From: Achromobacter sp. AONIH1
GTDB lineage: Bacteria > Pseudomonadota > Gammaproteobacteria > Burkholderiales > Burkholderiaceae_B
NCBI RefSeq assembly: GCF_002902905.1
Contig: NZ_CP026124.1
Coordinates: forward strand, 6,386,001-6,450,000
Length of the DNA stretch: 64,000 bases
Direction of reading: 5' to 3'
Made by a program: the position numbers and the translations under genes
Notes under the pieces: model-generated
What the model saw: only the letters and a program-made list of their open reading frames with translations
Told to the model about the DNA's origin: nothing
Databases searched by the model: none
Shown here: positions 61,172-64,000 of the stretch, in pieces
Layout of the letters: the number at the start of each line of letters is the position of its first letter
Numbering within the stretch: the first letter of the stretch is position 1

Positions 61172-62017
61172 TCAGGGGCAATAGGGCTGCGCCGGCTGCG
61201 GCCGGCGCAGCGCGCTGGCCGCGACGGCCTCGGCCTGCTCCGCCGACTGGCGCCACAACCGCGCCGGCGATTCGCCGTAGACCCGCCTGTGCATGGCAAT
61301 GAAGGCGCTGTCGCTGGCATAGCCCATCGCATGCGCCACCGTGGTCACCGATTCCCCTTCGGCCAGCCGGGCGCGGGCCAGCAGCAGTCGGCATTGCGTG
61401 CGCCAGCGCGTGAACGACAGGCCGGTTTCGGCGATGAACAGGCGCGCCAGCGTCCGTCCGCTGGCGCCGACCCGGCCGCCCCATTCCTCTATCGACAGGC
61501 CGCAGGCCGGATTCTTCAGCAGTTCGGCCGCGATGGGGCGCAGCCTGCGGTCGGACGGCATCGGCAGGGGCATGGGCCGAGACGGCGCCGCCGCGAACTC
61601 GTCAAGCAGGGTGTCTACGATACGCGCCCGGGCGGCGTCCAGCGGCGCGTCGGCGGGCCAGGCGACGATGCGCAGGATCAGCTCGCGCAGCAGCGGATTG
61701 ACGTCCAGCACGCAGGGCTGCGCCGGCAGGCCCGGATAGACGTTCGGATCGAAGAACAGGCTGCGAAACGCGTAGCCGCCCGGCATCGTCACGCGGTGCT
61801 CACAGCCGCCTGGCAGCCAGGCCGCCTGCAACGGCGCCAGCTCGCCGACGCGGTCGGCCAGGAACAACGTCATGCTGCCCTGCGCCTGGAACAACAACTG
61901 TCCGCGCCGGTGGCTGTGCCAGCCCGAGGCATGCGCGCGGCCGTCCACGCCCAGCCCGACCACCGGGCAGGCGGCCTGGTCGGGATCGATCACGGCATCG
62001 TAGGCGTAAATCGGCAT
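61172..62017 (-). CDS. AraC family transcriptional regulator
   Basis: AraC-type regulator (281 aa) of the same layout as the NimR-like protein at 45838. It has a cupin N-terminus (HASGWHSHRRGQLLFQAQGSMTLFL; AAWLPGGCEHRVTMPG) and a C-terminal double helix-turn-helix (LSIEEWGGRVGASGRTLARLFIAETGLSFTRWRTQCRLLLARARL; TVAHAMGYASDSAFIAMHRRVYGESPARLW). It is divergent from an MFS gene with an 87-base gap and probably controls it. Confidence 0.88.
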   Translation of the reverse strand: MPIYAYDAVIDPDQAACPVVGLGVDGRAHASGWHSHRRGQLLFQAQGSMTLFLADRVGELAPLQAAWLPGGCEHRVTMPGGYAFRSLFFDPNVYPGLPAQPCVLDVNPLLRELILRIVAWPADAPLDAARARIVDTLLDEFAAAPSRPMPLPMPSDRRLRPIAAELLKNPACGLSIEEWGGRVGASGRTLARLFIAETGLSFTRWRTQCRLLLARARLAEGESVTTVAHAMGYASDSAFIAMHRRVYGESPARLWRQSAEQAEAVAASALRRPQPAQPYCP

Positions 62018-62104
62018 TGTCCGATTCCCTATGTTTTTTGACTCAACATCGTGATTTTGCGTGCGACGCGCTGGCTACGCTAGGGACTTTTTGAGTTGCG
62101 CATC

Positions 62105-63280
62105 ATGAAGGCCCCTCTTTCCCCCCGCCGCGACGGCCTGCCGCCGGCGGCCCTGCTCATCGCCCTGCTGGCCCTGCCGCAAGCGGCGGAAACCATCCTC
62201 GCGCCCGCGCTGCCCGACCTGGCCCGCCACTGGCGGCTGGACGCGGCCCTGACGCAGTCCGTCATGGGCATCTACTTCCTGGGCTTCGCCGCCGGCGTGC
62301 TGCTGTGGGGCTGGCTGTGCGACGCCTGGGGCCGGCGGCCGGCGCTGCTGGCAGGCCTGTGCACGGGACTGGCGGGCACCCTGTGCGCCGCCTGGGCGCC
62401 AGGATTCGAGGCGCTGCTGGCCGAGCGCTTCGTCCAGGCGCTGGGGCTGGCCACCTGCTCCATCACCACGCAGACCATGCTGCGCGACCGCCTGCAGGGC
62501 GAGGCGCTGACCCGCTGCTTCATCATGCTGGGCGCCGTGCTGTCCTGGTCGCCGGCGCTGGGGCCGCTGGCGGGCCAGCTGCTGGCGGACCAGGCGGGTT
62601 TTCGCGGCGTGCTGGGCGGCATCGCGGCGCTGGCCGGCCTGCTGCTGGCGGCCGGATGGGCGCAGGTCGGCGAAACGCGGACGGCCCCGGCAGCGCGCCA
62701 GCCCATGCTCCGGCTGGCGCGCCGCATGCTGCGCGACCCCGAGCTGCTGTGCACGGCCATGCTGGTGGCCGGCCTGAACCTGCTGGCCTTCTCGTTCTAT
62801 GCTGCCGGCCCCTTCATGACAGGGCCGCTGCCGTGGCTGGGGTTCGGCTGGATCGGCATGGCCGTGGCGCTGGCCGGCACCCTCGGCGCGCTATGGAACC
62901 GGCGCCTGCCGGCCTCGCAAGGCCCCGCGCGGCGGGTGGCGCTGGGCCTGTGCTGCGTGGCGGTCGGCGTGGCGGCGCAGGGATTGGCGATCTGGCTCGC
63001 GCCCATGCCCGGCCTCTGGTGGGCCGTGGCCGCGCTGCCCATCTTCGCCGGCTACGGCATGGCCATCCCCAACCTGCTGGGGCCGGCGCTGCGACGCTAC
63101 GGCGACTGCCTGGGCCGGGCCGGCGCGCTGTTCAGCCTGGGCTATTACAGCCTGCTGGGGCTGCTGCTGGCGGCGACGTCGTGGCTGCCTTTCGGCTCGC
63201 CCGTGCCGCTGGCGCTGGCCTGGGCGGGGGTGACGCTGGCCCTCGCGGGCCTGCATCGGCTGCGCGGCAGGCTGACCTGA
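62105..63280 (+). CDS. Bcr/CflA-like multidrug MFS transporter
   Basis: MFS transporter (391 aa) with 12 helices. MGIYFLGFAAGVLLWGWLCDAWGRRPALLAGL holds the loop 2-3 signature, and ERFVQALGLATCSITTQTMLRDRLQG the helix 4-5 region; both match the Bcr/CflA drug resistance group. RLARRMLRDPELLCTAML begins the second half. The substrate is unknown. The ATG at 62105 follows a TTG at 62096 in the same frame. It is divergent from the AraC regulator. Confidence 0.88.
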   Translation: MKAPLSPRRDGLPPAALLIALLALPQAAETILAPALPDLARHWRLDAALTQSVMGIYFLGFAAGVLLWGWLCDAWGRRPALLAGLCTGLAGTLCAAWAPGFEALLAERFVQALGLATCSITTQTMLRDRLQGEALTRCFIMLGAVLSWSPALGPLAGQLLADQAGFRGVLGGIAALAGLLLAAGWAQVGETRTAPAARQPMLRLARRMLRDPELLCTAMLVAGLNLLAFSFYAAGPFMTGPLPWLGFGWIGMAVALAGTLGALWNRRLPASQGPARRVALGLCCVAVGVAAQGLAIWLAPMPGLWWAVAALPIFAGYGMAIPNLLGPALRRYGDCLGRAGALFSLGYYSLLGLLLAATSWLPFGSPVPLALAWAGVTLALAGLHRLRGRLT

Positions 63281-63351
63281 GTTTCGCGCCACGCCGGCAT
63301 GCGCGCCGCTATGTTCTGCGGCGCGTTCCGCCGCCCCATTGATGAGCGCCG

Positions 63352-64000
63352 TCAGCGCGCGCCAACGGCGCGCAGCATGTCGACGATGGCGTCCTGGCCG
63401 CGCTCGCGGGCATGCCACAGGGGGCTGCGCCCGTCCTTGTCCGCCACGTCCGGGTTGGTCCCGAAGGACAGCAGTTCCAGCACGGTCGCCTGGTACTTCG
63501 GCCCGCCATCACCCAGGATGATGGCCTCCAGCAGCGCGGTCCAGCCCAGCTTGTTGACGTGATTGGGATTGACCCCGGCGCGCAGCAGCAGGCGCGCGGT
63601 TTCCGCCAGGCCGCGCTCGCAGGCCGGAATCAGCGCGGTGCCGCCGTAGCGATTGGTGCTTCGGATATCCGCGCCATGGCGCAGCGTCAGCGTCAGGATC
63701 TCGTTGTAGCCCCGCGCGCCGGCATACAGGTAGGCGCTGTCCTCGATGCGGTTCTTGGCGTTGACGTCGGCGCCCGCCTTCATCAGGACCGAGGCCGCCA
63801 CTTCGTGGTTGCCCAGCGTGGCGCGCAGCAGGGGCGTATTGCCATCCTCGTCGCGCGCTTCCAGCGGCGCGCCGTCGGCCAGCAAGGCCTTGATCCGCAA
63901 CACGTCGCCATCGCCGGCGGCCTTCAACAGTTCGGTGCCGGCGTCGCCCTGCGCGGCGGCGGCGCCTTCGGCGACCACGAGCAGCGCGGCGGCCAGGAAT
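63352..64000 (-). CDS. ankyrin-repeat exported protein (start outside window)
   Basis: Partial gene, cut at the right edge; at least 216 residues are visible. The visible N-terminal part (FLAAALLVVAEGAAAAQG) looks like the end of a signal peptide, so the true start lies just beyond base 64000. About five ankyrin repeats follow, e.g. ARDEDGNTPLLRATLGNHEVAASVLMKAGADVNAKN and YGGTALIPACERGLAETARLLLRAGVNPNHVN. Ankyrin repeats bind other proteins. It is probably periplasmic; the partner is unknown. Confidence 0.85.
   Translation of the reverse strand, partial: FLAAALLVVAEGAAAAQGDAGTELLKAAGDGDVLRIKALLADGAPLEARDEDGNTPLLRATLGNHEVAASVLMKAGADVNAKNRIEDSAYLYAGARGYNEILTLTLRHGADIRSTNRYGGTALIPACERGLAETARLLLRAGVNPNHVNKLGWTALLEAIILGDGGPKYQATVLELLSFGTNPDVADKDGRSPLWHARERGQDAIVDMLRAVGAR

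Noticed and set aside
1..64000. Mobile elements, CRISPR array, prophage or integrative element
   Set aside because: No transposase, integrase, regular spaced repeats, tRNA attachment site or phage gene is visible, and base use is even except for short promoter regions.

Overview
The window reads as chromosomal DNA of a high-GC, respiring Gram-negative bacterium. Two cyo-type quinol oxidases, a RegB/RegA redox regulator, a trimeric porin, EmrAB/NodT-type efflux, MaeB malic enzyme, DUF4148-like repeat proteins and many LysR regulators together suggest a betaproteobacterium of the Burkholderiales, most likely Alcaligenaceae (Achromobacter or Bordetella type). The genus is an inference from gene style, not from a marker gene. 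I saw no rRNA, tRNA, CRISPR array, insertion sequence, phage gene or attachment site. Gene density is high and the codon style is even.

Layout. 0-6 kb: regB-regA, then a regulatory gap with two identical inverted repeats and an Fnr-type box, then cyoABCD copy 1 closed by a strong terminator. 6-8.7 kb: two overlapping genes for unknown exported proteins (one Tat-like, one Sec-like). 8.8-11.6 kb: a DUF3995 membrane protein, a NifQ-like protein behind a ModE-like operator, slyX, and two small exported proteins. 11.7-20.5 kb: maeB with a divergent LysR, AraC plus EamA exporter, MarR, LysR with a divergent TauE/SafE exporter, and an SDR. 20.6-28 kb: a 49-codon ORF, a hydrolase, GNAT with an XRE-cupin regulator, a lipoprotein of the phospholipase D family, alkB, VOC, an atypical SDR and a HAD phosphatase. 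28-32 kb: a three-gene operon (TIM-barrel protein and two alpha/beta hydrolases) facing a TetR gene. 32-40 kb: a PTS-EIIC/EAL fusion, an SPFH protein with a 36-residue membrane peptide, a CigR-like protein, arylamine N-acetyltransferase facing a MocR regulator, a porin and a DUF4148-like protein. 40-50 kb: a tripartite efflux operon, a NimT/NimR-like pair, tam, a lipase-like hydrolase, and TerC facing an NhaR-like regulator. 50-56 kb: small membrane and exported proteins, an XAC2610-like protein, a SanA/YdcF-type protein, an acetylpolyamine-deacetylase-like protein and an MFS transporter. 56-61 kb: cyoABCD copy 2 plus SURF1. 61-64 kb: AraC with a divergent MFS transporter, and a truncated ankyrin protein at the right edge.

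How it fits together. The main theme is aerobic respiration under redox control. The two cyo operons are divergent paralogues, and only copy 1 sits beside regBA and carries the repeat/Fnr cluster. Much of the rest is regulator-plus-transporter or regulator-plus-enzyme pairs, several with a visible dyad in the shared promoter region. The most unusual items are the twin repeats before cyoA copy 1, the ModE-like site before the nifQ-like gene, the exported protein pair at 6.1-8.6 kb, the EIIC-EAL fusion, and a possible structured RNA with a tiny ORF at 50.7-50.9 kb.
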